Of a stretch of DNA of 32,719 nucleotides, positions 24,391 through 31,505 are shown piece after piece. Position 1 is the first letter of the stretch. Every line of letters begins with the position of its first letter. The notes beneath the pieces are model-generated. The model saw nothing but the letters and a program-made list of their open reading frames with translations. It had not been told where the DNA came from and did not search any database. Made by a program: the position numbers and the translations under genes. Origin of the DNA: an uncultured archaeon (GTDB lineage Archaea; Nanobdellota; Nanobdellia; Pacearchaeales; GW2011-AR1); NCBI GenBank assembly GCA_937982425.1, contig CALJLT010000045.1, forward strand, positions 1-32,719, written 5' to 3'.

Positions 24391-25569
24391 TTAATATTTA
24401 TTCAAATAAATAATTTCATCAGAATCTAACTTAAGTTGTTTTTGTATTGAAGGATTTGATTTTATTATCTTACTTATTATTCTCCAGTCTTTCATTGTTA
24501 ATTTAATTGATTTGTGTGTTTCTTTTGCATATTTTTCTGCTATTGTTTTTTTCTTTGCATTTCTTTGATTATTTAACCATATTTTTAAGATTCTTTCTGG
24601 TTTTCCATATTTGTAAAATCCTTTCTTTTCCACATCTCCTTTTGCCTGAGATATTCCATAACTTAAAAAGAAATTTTCGTAAACTAAAAATCTCCAATAT
24701 TGTTGTTTGTAAATCCTTCCTTTAAAGAGGTCAACTCTTGCAAGTTTTTCATACGCATTTTTTAGTTCAACTCCAGAATAAACTTTTGGAATATTTTCTT
24801 CCACCCAGAGAATTATCTCATCTATAGGCATATCTATTTTATCAAAAGTGCCTAACATTTCTATTGAAGCTTTATCCTGAAATATTTCCCTTAAAGAATT
24901 AAATATGTCCGTTTTTAGTTTTCTTTGTTCAATAATAAATTCTTCTGGTTTTTCCATGGAGCTTGCAGTTTGTAAATCATTTATTGCTGCTCGCATATCA
25001 CCTTTTGAATTTATCACTATTTGATTTAAGGTTTTTTCTGGAAAAAATATTTTTTCTTTTTCAAGTATTTCATTTAGAAAATTTTTTTGAGTTGATGGAC
25101 TGATAGGTTTTAATTCAACTATTTCAGAAACTTTTCTTAGATCGCTTAGTTTTTTTGACCATAAATCGTTAGATGTGCAAATTATGGGATGGTCTGTTTC
25201 TTTTATTAGGCTTATTAAAGTAGTTAGTCCTCCTTTATCTACAGCAGATATTCCGTCAACTTCATCGACTAGGATTATTTTATTTTTATGAAAAAGAGAT
25301 TGTTGTTTAGTTGCCGGATTTAGAGTTTCCATTAGCTTTTCTTTATTTCTTAAATCTGAGGAATTTATCTCAAATATCTCAGACTTTGTTTCTTTTTTTA
25401 GGGCATGAACTATGCTAGTTTTTCCAACTCCCGGAGGTCCATTAATAACAATAGATTTTTTTTTATTTGGAAAATTTTTTAAAAAAATTAATATTTTTTT
25501 TATTGATTCCTCTTGACCTCTTATTTCAGAAATTTTTTGTGGCCGGTATTTTTCTGTCCATTGTATCAT
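24391..25569 (-). CDS. rfcL: Replication factor C large subunit
   Basis: A 392-residue AAA+ clamp-loader subunit. The N-terminal WTEKYRP is followed by Walker A GPPGVGKT (44-51) and Walker B VDEVDG (101-106). Sensor and lid regions follow, then a C-terminal collar domain. The Ser-Arg-Cys motif of the small subunit is absent, as expected for RfcL. The C-terminus ends in a helix (LKLDSDEIIYLNKY) without the PIP box often found in larger archaeal RfcL. Length is short compared with about 480-500 residues in many Euryarchaeota. It opens and loads PCNA together with RfcS, whose stop codon is one base upstream, so they form an operon. Confidence 0.94.
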   Translation of the reverse strand: MIQWTEKYRPQKISEIRGQEESIKKILIFLKNFPNKKKSIVINGPPGVGKTSIVHALKKETKSEIFEINSSDLRNKEKLMETLNPATKQQSLFHKNKIILVDEVDGISAVDKGGLTTLISLIKETDHPIICTSNDLWSKKLSDLRKVSEIVELKPISPSTQKNFLNEILEKEKIFFPEKTLNQIVINSKGDMRAAINDLQTASSMEKPEEFIIEQRKLKTDIFNSLREIFQDKASIEMLGTFDKIDMPIDEIILWVEENIPKVYSGVELKNAYEKLARVDLFKGRIYKQQYWRFLVYENFFLSYGISQAKGDVEKKGFYKYGKPERILKIWLNNQRNAKKKTIAEKYAKETHKSIKLTMKDWRIISKIIKSNPSIQKQLKLDSDEIIYLNKY

Positions 25570-25570
25570 T

Positions 25571-26533
25571 TTACTCCTTTCCCATTCCAGCTAAGACAAA
25601 ACTTGCTAGAAGAGATTGCAATTGAATAAATGGATCAGAACCTTCAACTATTCTAAATTCGATTTCTCCTGTTTTTTCAGTTAGTCTTACTTTAATATCT
25701 GGTTCTATTGGAAGATTCCAAAGTTCTTTTTGAATAGTTTTTATAACATCTTGTCCAGATACAGATTCTTTTAACATAACATCCAGCAATTTATCTTTTG
25801 CTCCTTGAAAATCTCCAGATAAAGCGTAATCTAAAATAACTTTAATGTCTTTTGGTTTTGCTTCAGATAGTACAGTCGTGATTAAATCTTTAGTTATTCT
25901 AGGAGATATCGAAGCTGTGGATTGTAACAAGTTTATAGATTTTCTACAATCTCCTTCACTTCCCTCATATATTGATTCTATTGAGGGGTCATCAATTTCT
26001 ATTTTTTCTTTTTCCGCTATTTTTTTAATGACTTTTGTAACGTCTTTTTTTTCTAAAAGTTTAAACCTAAAAGTGGCGCATCGGGATTGAATCGGATCAA
26101 TTATTTTTGAGGAATAATTGCAAGATAAAATAAATCTACATGTTTTTGCATAATTTTCCATAGTTCGTCTTAAAGCCTGCTGAGCTTCAGGAGTTAAAGC
26201 ATCCGCTTCATCTAAAAAAATTATTTTGAAAGGAGCACTTCCCAAGGATTTTGTTCTTGCAAAATCTTTTACTTTTTCTCTTACTGTATTTATCCCTCTT
26301 TCATCAGATGCATTTAATTCAAGGTAGTTTTCTTTCCAATTTTCTCCAAATAACTCTCTTACTACAATTAAGGCTAAAGTGGATTTTCCTGTTCCAGCAG
26401 GCCCAGCAAATAATAAATGAGGGATGTTAAGGGAATTTGTAAGAGCCTCTATTCTTTTAACTATTTGTTCTTGTCCAGCTATTTCGTTAAATTTTGTAGG
26501 CCTATATTTTTCAGTCCAAATTTCAGTTGTCAT
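25571..26533 (-). CDS. rfcS: Replication factor C small subunit
   Basis: A 320-residue AAA+ ATPase of the clamp loader. WTEKYRP at the start is followed by Walker A GPAGTGKS (about 44-51 in this numbering), Walker B FLDEADAL and the arginine-finger SRC box (IQSRCATFRF). The C-terminal collar domain completes the normal length. Upstream in-frame starts exist (GTG at 26548, ATG at 26542). A TATA box (CTTTATAAAA, about 26554-26563) is centred 25 bases before ATG 26533, so the MTTEIWTEKYRP start is preferred and the mRNA would be leaderless. It is the first gene of the rfcS-rfcL operon and lies downstream of the SNF2 gene on the same strand. Confidence 0.96.
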   Translation of the reverse strand: MTTEIWTEKYRPTKFNEIAGQEQIVKRIEALTNSLNIPHLLFAGPAGTGKSTLALIVVRELFGENWKENYLELNASDERGINTVREKVKDFARTKSLGSAPFKIIFLDEADALTPEAQQALRRTMENYAKTCRFILSCNYSSKIIDPIQSRCATFRFKLLEKKDVTKVIKKIAEKEKIEIDDPSIESIYEGSEGDCRKSINLLQSTASISPRITKDLITTVLSEAKPKDIKVILDYALSGDFQGAKDKLLDVMLKESVSGQDVIKTIQKELWNLPIEPDIKVRLTEKTGEIEFRIVEGSDPFIQLQSLLASFVLAGMGKE

Positions 26534-26586
26534 ATTTTGCATAATCACATATTTTTTATAAAGATTGTTATACTTGTTTCTAATGA

Positions 26587-28368
26587 CTATTTGTCTAAAA
26601 ATTCTGAATTAGATAATTTTGATTTTTCATATTCTTTCATTCCGTCTTCAATAACTCTTTCTATTTCTTTAATCCCTTTTGCAAAAATTTCTAAATTATT
26701 TTTTGATTTCAAAAAAGTATTAAGAAGATATTCCTCTACTTTATTTCTTCCTGTGGTTCCTTCTGAATCTAATCCCATATTAAATAATATTATGGGGAGT
26801 TCTCCAATGACTAACCCAACACAACACATTTTATTTATAATTAAATCTACAACGTATTCTTCCATGGTGTCTTTTATTGCTAAAGAGTAAATTTCAATAT
26901 CGTTTTTTTGACCAATTCGGTCCAATCTACCAATTCTTTGTTCTACAGACATAGGATTCCAAGGAAGGTCATAATTAATTAATGTTTTACAAAATTGCAA
27001 ATTAAGTCCTTCGGCTCCAGCGTCGGTGCAGATCATTATTTGAGATTTTTTTCTGAATTCTTTAATTTTTTCATGCTTTTCTTCTCTTGAAAGCCCTCCT
27101 GTAAATTCGGTTATAATTAAATTATATGGTTTTAAATTTTCAGTCATGTATTTAACTGTTTTAGGATGCTTAGTATAGATTAGAATTTTTTCGGAAGGAT
27201 TACTTTTTAATTTTTTTTCTATGATCTCTTTTAATTTTTTCATTTTAGAATCTATTTTTATTTGTTTGCAATCTTCTAAAATTTCTTTTGCAAATTCTCT
27301 TGTATTTTGGTGGTATTTTTCATTTTTAGAAATTTTTTCTAAAGATTCTATTGCAGAGGCTAAAGAACTAGTCATTTTTGGAAGAAGTGAAAAAATAATT
27401 AATCTTCCGTTTATTTCAGATCCATTTATAGAAAAATATTTTTCTTTTAGTAATTCACTCATTTTTTCATATATTTTTCTTTCTTCTTCAGTTTGAGAAA
27501 TTTGAACTATTTTTGGAATTCTTTTTTTGTAAATTATTCCGGTTTCAGCACGTCTTCTTCTAATCATGACTTCTTCTAATTTATTTTTTAATTCTTTTGA
27601 ATTTAAAGGGTGTCTTTTATTTCCATTTTGTAAAAATTTTTTTCGGAATTCTTTTATTGTCCCAAGGTGGCCTTTTTTTAATAAATGAAGCAAATTGTAG
27701 AGTTCAAATAAGTCGTTTTGAAAGGGTGTTGCAGTTAAAAGAATAAATCTTTTTTTTTGAAGTTTATCTACAAATTTCCATCGAACAGTATTCTTTTCTT
27801 TAAGTTTATGGGCTTCATCAACCATTAAAATATCCCAATCTATTTCATGTGCTTTTTTATGTTTAAAATTTTTAGTTTTATTTTCGTATGTTTTTATTCT
27901 ATCTATAGAAGCAATTGCAAAATGAGTGTTTTCCCAATCTTTTTCTTTTTCAATTATTTTAAAATCCAAATCGAATTTATCTTTTAATTCATTTAACCAT
28001 TGAGTAACTAAGGATGGCGGCGTGATTATTAGTGCTTTTTTTACAAATCCTCTCTCTATACTTTCTTTTAAGACTAATCCAGAAGTAATTGTTTTTCCCA
28101 ATCCAACTTCGTCTGCTAAAAGGGCAGAACCCCCAAAATCTCTTAAAATTTTTATTGCTCCTTCTATTTGGTAATTCAATTTTAAAGATAAATTTTTGCT
28201 TATTTTTTCATAACATAGTAATTCATTTATTTCATTATCTCCTGAAATTTCTTCTGCTTTTATTTTTAGATTAAGTAAATTAGAATGTTCAAATTGTTTT
28301 TTTTCTAATTTCTCAAAGAAGTTTAAATCTTCATTAGAAAACGATTCTTTTATTTGTATTTTTTCCAT
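26587..28368 (-). CDS. SNF2-family helicase-like ATPase
   Basis: A 593-residue SF2 ATPase that should translocate on duplex DNA. Motif I is ADEVGLGKT (85-93), motif Ia is PPSLVTQW, motif II is DEAH (184-187) and motif III is TATP (212-215). The second RecA lobe has ILIYTKHPKTV (motif IV), CTDAGAEGLNLQ (motif V) and QRIGRLDRIGQ (motif VI, 477-487). The layout resembles RapA/HepA-like proteins, without an evident targeting domain; the last ~90 residues are helical and unassigned. It could recycle RNA polymerase, remodel nucleoprotein or assist repair. It is upstream of rfcS with a 53-base gap and is divergent from the metzincin gene. Confidence 0.92.
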   Translation of the reverse strand: MEKIQIKESFSNEDLNFFEKLEKKQFEHSNLLNLKIKAEEISGDNEINELLCYEKISKNLSLKLNYQIEGAIKILRDFGGSALLADEVGLGKTITSGLVLKESIERGFVKKALIITPPSLVTQWLNELKDKFDLDFKIIEKEKDWENTHFAIASIDRIKTYENKTKNFKHKKAHEIDWDILMVDEAHKLKEKNTVRWKFVDKLQKKRFILLTATPFQNDLFELYNLLHLLKKGHLGTIKEFRKKFLQNGNKRHPLNSKELKNKLEEVMIRRRRAETGIIYKKRIPKIVQISQTEEERKIYEKMSELLKEKYFSINGSEINGRLIIFSLLPKMTSSLASAIESLEKISKNEKYHQNTREFAKEILEDCKQIKIDSKMKKLKEIIEKKLKSNPSEKILIYTKHPKTVKYMTENLKPYNLIITEFTGGLSREEKHEKIKEFRKKSQIMICTDAGAEGLNLQFCKTLINYDLPWNPMSVEQRIGRLDRIGQKNDIEIYSLAIKDTMEEYVVDLIINKMCCVGLVIGELPIILFNMGLDSEGTTGRNKVEEYLLNTFLKSKNNLEIFAKGIKEIERVIEDGMKEYEKSKLSNSEFLDK

Positions 28369-28424
28369 TTTAATAAAGAGGAAAAAACTTCCTTTGTTTT
28401 TAATAGTTACGGGTTTTAAGAAAG

Positions 28425-28433
28425 TTTATATAA
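28425..28433 (+). promoter_or_regulatory. TATA box deciding the metzincin start
   Basis: TTTATATAA is centred about 25 bases before ATG 28454, the usual leaderless distance here. It argues against the in-frame ATG at 28394 (upstream of the TATA box) and makes 28454 slightly better than 28445. Confidence 0.55.
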
Positions 28434-28453
28434 TTATTTTACTAATGCAGTAT

Positions 28454-29362
28454 ATGAAAAAAGAGATTACTTTAGGAATTATAACCTTTTTCCTTATCTT
28501 ATTAATGGCCTATTGGTTTATTCCCTTTCAAGAGGTAGAGTTTAGTTTAAATAGCGATCCAAGCTTTAATTTAGGAAATGTTTCTTCTGAAATGCAATTT
28601 TATCCAAATATGAGGTTTCCCTCTAAAGAAATTTCGTATAGAATTTCTGAAGATTGTATATTAAGCAAGAAAAATAATATGGAGCGTGCTTTTAAAATTT
28701 TAGAAAATTCTACTATTTTAGAATTCTATTCGGTTGAAGAAGAAGAAGAAATTAGTATTTTTTGTGAGGAGAAATCTAAATTTAGCGAAGATAGTATGTT
28801 TATTGCAGGAGAGGGTGGGCCAGTTAAAATCCTTCCTTTAAAAAATTTTAATGTTATTTTGAAAGGAGAGGTTTTGCTTTTAAGATCTGTTGAGTGTGGT
28901 TTTCCTTTAGTTGAAATGCATGAGCTTCTTCATGTTTTAGGCTTTAATCATTCAGATAATCCTAAAAATATTATGTATCCAGTAGTCAAATGCAATCAAG
29001 AAATAGGAGATGAAATTCCTTTGAAAATAAACGAGCTTTATTATTCTCCAAGTTTACCAGATTTAGAGATAAGTGAAGTTAGTGCTGAACTTTATGGAAA
29101 ATATCTTGATATAAACATTTCTATTAAAAATCAAGGGCTTTCTGAATCTGGAAATTGGAAATTGAGTATTTTTTCTGGATCAAGCGAAATAAAATCTTCT
29201 GAATTCGAAGATATAAAAATAGGGAACGGTTTATCAGTTAGTTATGAAAAGATTTGGGTACCTAAAATAAAAATAGAGGAGCTTTTGATTGTTGTTGAAA
29301 GTTCTAAGCAAGAACTTTCTTTGGATAATAATCAAGTACTCCTTAAAAAAATAAAAAATTAA
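28454..29362 (+). CDS. Membrane-anchored metzincin-type metalloprotease
   Basis: A 302-residue protein. An N-terminal membrane anchor (about 5-25) is followed by a protease-like domain (about 45-195). The zinc site is H156-E157-L-L-H160-V-L-G163-F-N-H166, followed by Met174 in NIMYP, the Met-turn. This is the full HExxHxxGxxH plus Met signature of metzincins (matrixin/M10-like). A C-terminal beta-sandwich (about 200-300, PDLEISEVSAEL...) resembles CARDB-type adhesion domains. Two Cys (148, 180) flank the active site and may pair. The active site should face outside the cell. Possible roles are surface-protein processing or attack on partner proteins. It is convergent with a 25-codon frame at its 3' end. 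Confidence 0.87.
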   Translation: MKKEITLGIITFFLILLMAYWFIPFQEVEFSLNSDPSFNLGNVSSEMQFYPNMRFPSKEISYRISEDCILSKKNNMERAFKILENSTILEFYSVEEEEEISIFCEEKSKFSEDSMFIAGEGGPVKILPLKNFNVILKGEVLLLRSVECGFPLVEMHELLHVLGFNHSDNPKNIMYPVVKCNQEIGDEIPLKINELYYSPSLPDLEISEVSAELYGKYLDINISIKNQGLSESGNWKLSIFSGSSEIKSSEFEDIKIGNGLSVSYEKIWVPKIKIEELLIVVESSKQELSLDNNQVLLKKIKN

Positions 29363-29436
29363 TCTAATCCAAGTTCATCAATGTCTTCCTCGAGTGTATC
29401 TTCCAACATCTCTATTCTATCTTCTTCGTCATACAT
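29359..29436 (-). CDS. Possible acidic microprotein, 25 residues
   Basis: ATG at 29436 opens a 25-residue frame, very rich in Asp and Glu (MYDEEDRIEMLED...), ending in a TAA that shares TTAA with the metzincin stop. Upstream are AT-rich TATA-like tracts (about 29470-29490) and a 6-bp inverted repeat, TGCAAG/CTTGCA (29447-29464). The frame is too short to prove coding. Its sense-looking acidic helix and the compact tail-to-tail arrangement are the only support. Confidence 0.3.
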   Translation of the reverse strand: MYDEEDRIEMLEDTLEEDIDELGLD

Positions 29437-29635
29437 TTTTATATTTTGCAAGTTTAATCTTGCACCTCGTTTTTTATATTTTTTTTATAAAATTTTAGTA
29501 TATAAAGTCTTCTGTTAATTTTTGTATGTTATTTTCGAGGGCAAAATTTATAAATGGTTTTTTTCACTGCATCTATTTTTCAATATATGAACAATAAGAA
29601 CTTTTAAAAATGAATATGTCGTAAATTTTTTGTAA
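29437..29635. other. Non-coding stretch upstream of tRNA-Tyr
   Basis: About 200 AT-rich bases with no credible frame on either strand. Visible elements are the inverted repeat TGCAAG-TTTAAT-CTTGCA at 29447-29464 and, near the right end, TTTTAAAAA (29602-29610), which is about 30 bases before tRNA-Tyr and is its likely TATA box. Nothing else was recognised. Confidence 0.6.
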
Positions 29636-29781
29636 CCATCCATAGCTCAATGGCAGAGCGCTTGGCTGTAGATATCCTAAGGCGGAGTGTCTAGTAAGAT
29701 ATACGATGAAACCCTAAAAGTCAAGAACTAAAAGGCATAGCAGTGCCCGAGAGGTTCCCAGTTCGAATCTGGGTGGATGGA
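29636..29781 (+). tRNA. tRNA-Tyr (anticodon GTA) with 74-base archaeal intron
   Basis: Exons are 29636-29671 and 29746-29781, giving a 72-base mature tRNA. The acceptor CCATCCA pairs with TGGATGG, the D-arm is GCTC/GAGC and the anticodon stem is CTTGG/CCGAG (one G-T pair). Loop bases CT-GTA-G are followed by the intron at the canonical 37/38 site. The T-arm is CCCAG-TTCGAAT-CTGGG and the discriminator is A. The splice site folds as a bulge-helix-bulge: bulges AG|A (29670-29672) and TG|C (29744-29746) are separated by the 4-bp helix CTGT/GCAG. The inner helix TAT/ATA (then CCT/AGG) continues into the intron. The tRNA-splicing endonuclease would excise it. The intron is on the long side for archaea. 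Confidence 0.95.
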
Positions 29782-29787
29782 TAGTGG

Positions 29788-29812
29788 GGGCCGAATGGCC
29801 CTTTTCTTTTTT
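29788..29812 (+). terminator. Intrinsic-type terminator after tRNA-Tyr
   Basis: GGGCC-GAAT-GGCCC (29788-29801) forms a 5-bp GC hairpin followed at once by TTTTCTTTTTT. This is the clearest hairpin-plus-U-tract terminator in the window and would end the tRNA-Tyr transcript before the convergent SIMPL gene. Confidence 0.7.
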
Positions 29813-29845
29813 AATATAAAAAAATAAAAAATAAAATTTAGAATC

Positions 29846-30592
29846 TTATTTCAGTTTGAAAGTTGCAGAAACTGAAGCAGATATTGCTTTTTCTGAAGGA
29901 TTAATTTTAGCCATTGAAATTGACCTAACTACTTCTTCTTTTGAGTCCATTCCAACTGAAGAATAAGCGTTCCAAGGAGAATACCCAAAATTATCTACAT
30001 ATACATTAACTAATTTTCCTAAATCCTTATCAAATCCTTCTGCTAAAGATTTTGCTTTTACTTGCGCATCTTTACTTGCCAATTTTATTGCTTCAGATTT
30101 ATATTTGTTTTGAGATTCTTGAGTTAGTTCAAAATTAATGTAGTTTATTGAAGTATTTGAAATTACTGCTGAATCAATTGCTATATCTAATTTATCCAAT
30201 TCTTCAGAAGGAATGTTTATCTTAAGATAATGGGTTGCCTTGTATCCGTTATCTTTTCTTATTCCTTCATCCCAAATGTAATCAGGATATACGTTGAAAC
30301 TTTCAGTTAGTAAATCTTTAGGATCAAATCCTCCAATAACTAATTCAGAAAGAAGTTTATTGTAAATTTCAATGTTTTCCTCTTTTGCTTGAGAAAGATT
30401 ATCTCCCTTTGTTTCAATGTTATAATAGACTACAATTAAATCTGGCATAGCTTTAACTTCTGCGATTCCTTGAACAGTTATACTTTGGTTTGAATTAACT
30501 GGTTTAAACATTATCAAAGCAGTTATTGCAATAACTAATATCACTCCTGAAATAATTGCTGTGCTTATAATTGTTTTATTTTGATTTTTCAT
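29846..30592 (-). CDS. SIMPL-domain (DUF541) envelope protein
   Basis: A 248-residue protein with an N-terminal membrane anchor or signal (about 8-30) and a SIMPL/DUF541 domain. The domain begins with the typical SITVQGIAEVKAMPDLIVVYYNIET strand pair (about 39-63) and runs through a Lys/Ala-rich helix (AIKLASKDAQVKAKSLAE) to the C-terminal strand ISASVSATFKL. Bacterial relatives form oligomeric rings in the envelope and are linked to oxidative stress, but the role in archaea is not known. A longer in-frame start at 30679 lies inside the upstream gene. ATG 30592 is chosen because AAAGGAGG lies eight bases upstream. It is co-transcribed with the upstream membrane-bound regulator. Confidence 0.88.
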   Translation of the reverse strand: MKNQNKTIISTAIISGVILVIAITALIMFKPVNSNQSITVQGIAEVKAMPDLIVVYYNIETKGDNLSQAKEENIEIYNKLLSELVIGGFDPKDLLTESFNVYPDYIWDEGIRKDNGYKATHYLKINIPSEELDKLDIAIDSAVISNTSINYINFELTQESQNKYKSEAIKLASKDAQVKAKSLAEGFDKDLGKLVNVYVDNFGYSPWNAYSSVGMDSKEEVVRSISMAKINPSEKAISASVSATFKLK

Positions 30593-30600
30593 TTGAATAA

Positions 30601-30608
30601 CCTCCTTT
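30601..30608 (-). promoter_or_regulatory. Strong Shine-Dalgarno deciding the SIMPL start
   Basis: On the minus strand AAAGGAGG (followed by TT) lies eight bases before ATG 30592. It overlaps the stop of the upstream gene. It is the strongest ribosome-binding site in the window and marks an internal operon cistron. Confidence 0.8.
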
Positions 30609-31194
30609 ATAACTTTCTCCAATTTAATATAGAAATAATTAATAATGCAATTAATCCTCCTGCTAAAAACCAAGTCCATAAAGTTGGAGGAGATTGATTT
30701 AATGAATTTTGTATTATATCTTGAGGAGTAGATGCTAATTTTAAACTTTCTATTTCAAAGGATTCAGATGCTAAATTTCTAGTTTGATCTAAGGAAAATT
30801 TTATTTTTTCATAAGTCCAGATTAAGAAACTTAATGAACCAACTAAAAAAATTCCTGGTAATATTGAATTTATTTTCTTTTTTATATTTGAATTTTTGGG
30901 AGAGATAATTATTGATTTTTTAGAAATTTCATATAGGATTATTTTTTTTCCTTTTTTACTCCAAAAGAAATTTTTTCTTTTTTGAATTAATTCTGCTTTT
31001 ATCAACTTTTTGATATTATATTCTATAGTGTTTAATGGAATTTTGAGTTTTTCAGATAAATCTTGCTGACTTGCTTCATTATTTTCAGAAAGGTAATCTA
31101 ATATTTTTTTACAAGTTTTATTTCCTAAAATTTCTGCAATGTATTTTATTTTTTCGTCGTCCATAGAGATTAACATAAATTTTTCTTCTACCAT
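30607..31194 (-). CDS. Membrane-anchored winged-helix regulator
   Basis: A 195-residue protein. An N-terminal winged helix (about 14-85) shows the ArsR/MarR-like signature (ILDYLSENNEASQQDLSEKLKIPLNTIEYNIKKLIKAELIQKR, given here in outline only). A short basic linker, a membrane helix (about 110-126), an outside loop of about 45 residues and a second helix (about 171-189) follow, ending NWRKL. The arrangement places the DNA-binding domain in the cytoplasm and a ~45-residue sensor loop outside. It probably controls the operon it heads, which also encodes the SIMPL protein with a 14-base gap. TATA ATTTAAATATT (about 31214-31224) supports ATG 31194; internal ATGs at codons 7 and 11 are alternatives. 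Confidence 0.82.
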   Translation of the reverse strand: MVEEKFMLISMDDEKIKYIAEILGNKTCKKILDYLSENNEASQQDLSEKLKIPLNTIEYNIKKLIKAELIQKRKNFFWSKKGKKIILYEISKKSIIISPKNSNIKKKINSILPGIFLVGSLSFLIWTYEKIKFSLDQTRNLASESFEIESLKLASTPQDIIQNSLNQSPPTLWTWFLAGGLIALLIISILNWRKL

Positions 31195-31266
31195 TCTATT
31201 TGTTGTAAAAACTAATATTTAAATGATGCGAAGAGTTCAAATGAAATTGAAGTGATTGGTAAGTTA

Positions 31267-31274
31267 TTTAAATA
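31267..31274 (+). promoter_or_regulatory. TATA box deciding the start at 31294
   Basis: TTTAAATA is centred 24 bases before ATG 31294. An upstream in-frame ATG at 31252 would lie before the TATA box, so the shorter start is preferred. Confidence 0.5.
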
Positions 31275-31293
31275 CAAAAATATTATATTATTT

Positions 31294-31500
31294 ATGATTG
31301 ATTTAACTTTATTTTATTCTGTCTTGGTAATTCTTATTATTTGGGAAGCTATTTGGAAGGGAATCGCACTTTGGAAAGCGGGAAAGGGAAATCAGCTTGG
31401 ATGGTTTGTATGTTTGTTCATTTTTAATACTGCAGGAATTCTTCCAATAATTTATTTAATTTGGTTTCAAAAAAATAAAGGTTCAAATAAGAGGAGATAA
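31294..31500 (+). CDS. Small two-helix membrane protein (DUF5652-like)
   Basis: A 68-residue protein with two membrane helices (about 3-21 and 36-56). A conserved-looking segment, IWKGIALWKAGKGNQLGWF, is followed by FNTAGILPIIYLIWF and a basic tail. I associate this pattern with the short DUF5652-type membrane proteins common in reduced archaea and bacteria. It may sit at the end of larger two-helix PLDN-like modules, but no function is known. It is followed at once by the next gene, whose Shine-Dalgarno (GAGGAG, 31491-31496) lies inside this gene's end, so the two are an operon. Confidence 0.75.
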   Translation: MIDLTLFYSVLVILIIWEAIWKGIALWKAGKGNQLGWFVCLFIFNTAGILPIIYLIWFQKNKGSNKRR

Positions 31501-31505
31501 TATTC

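Noticed and set aside
26417..26890. Plus-strand 157-residue frame across the rfcS/SNF2 junction
   Set aside because: It is antisense to two well-supported genes, Ser/Phe/Ile-rich as expected of a reverse-frame shadow, and has no motif.
29672..29745. C/D-box guide RNA hidden in the tRNA-Tyr intron
   Set aside because: ACGATGA is close to a C box, but no CTGA D box follows within the intron.
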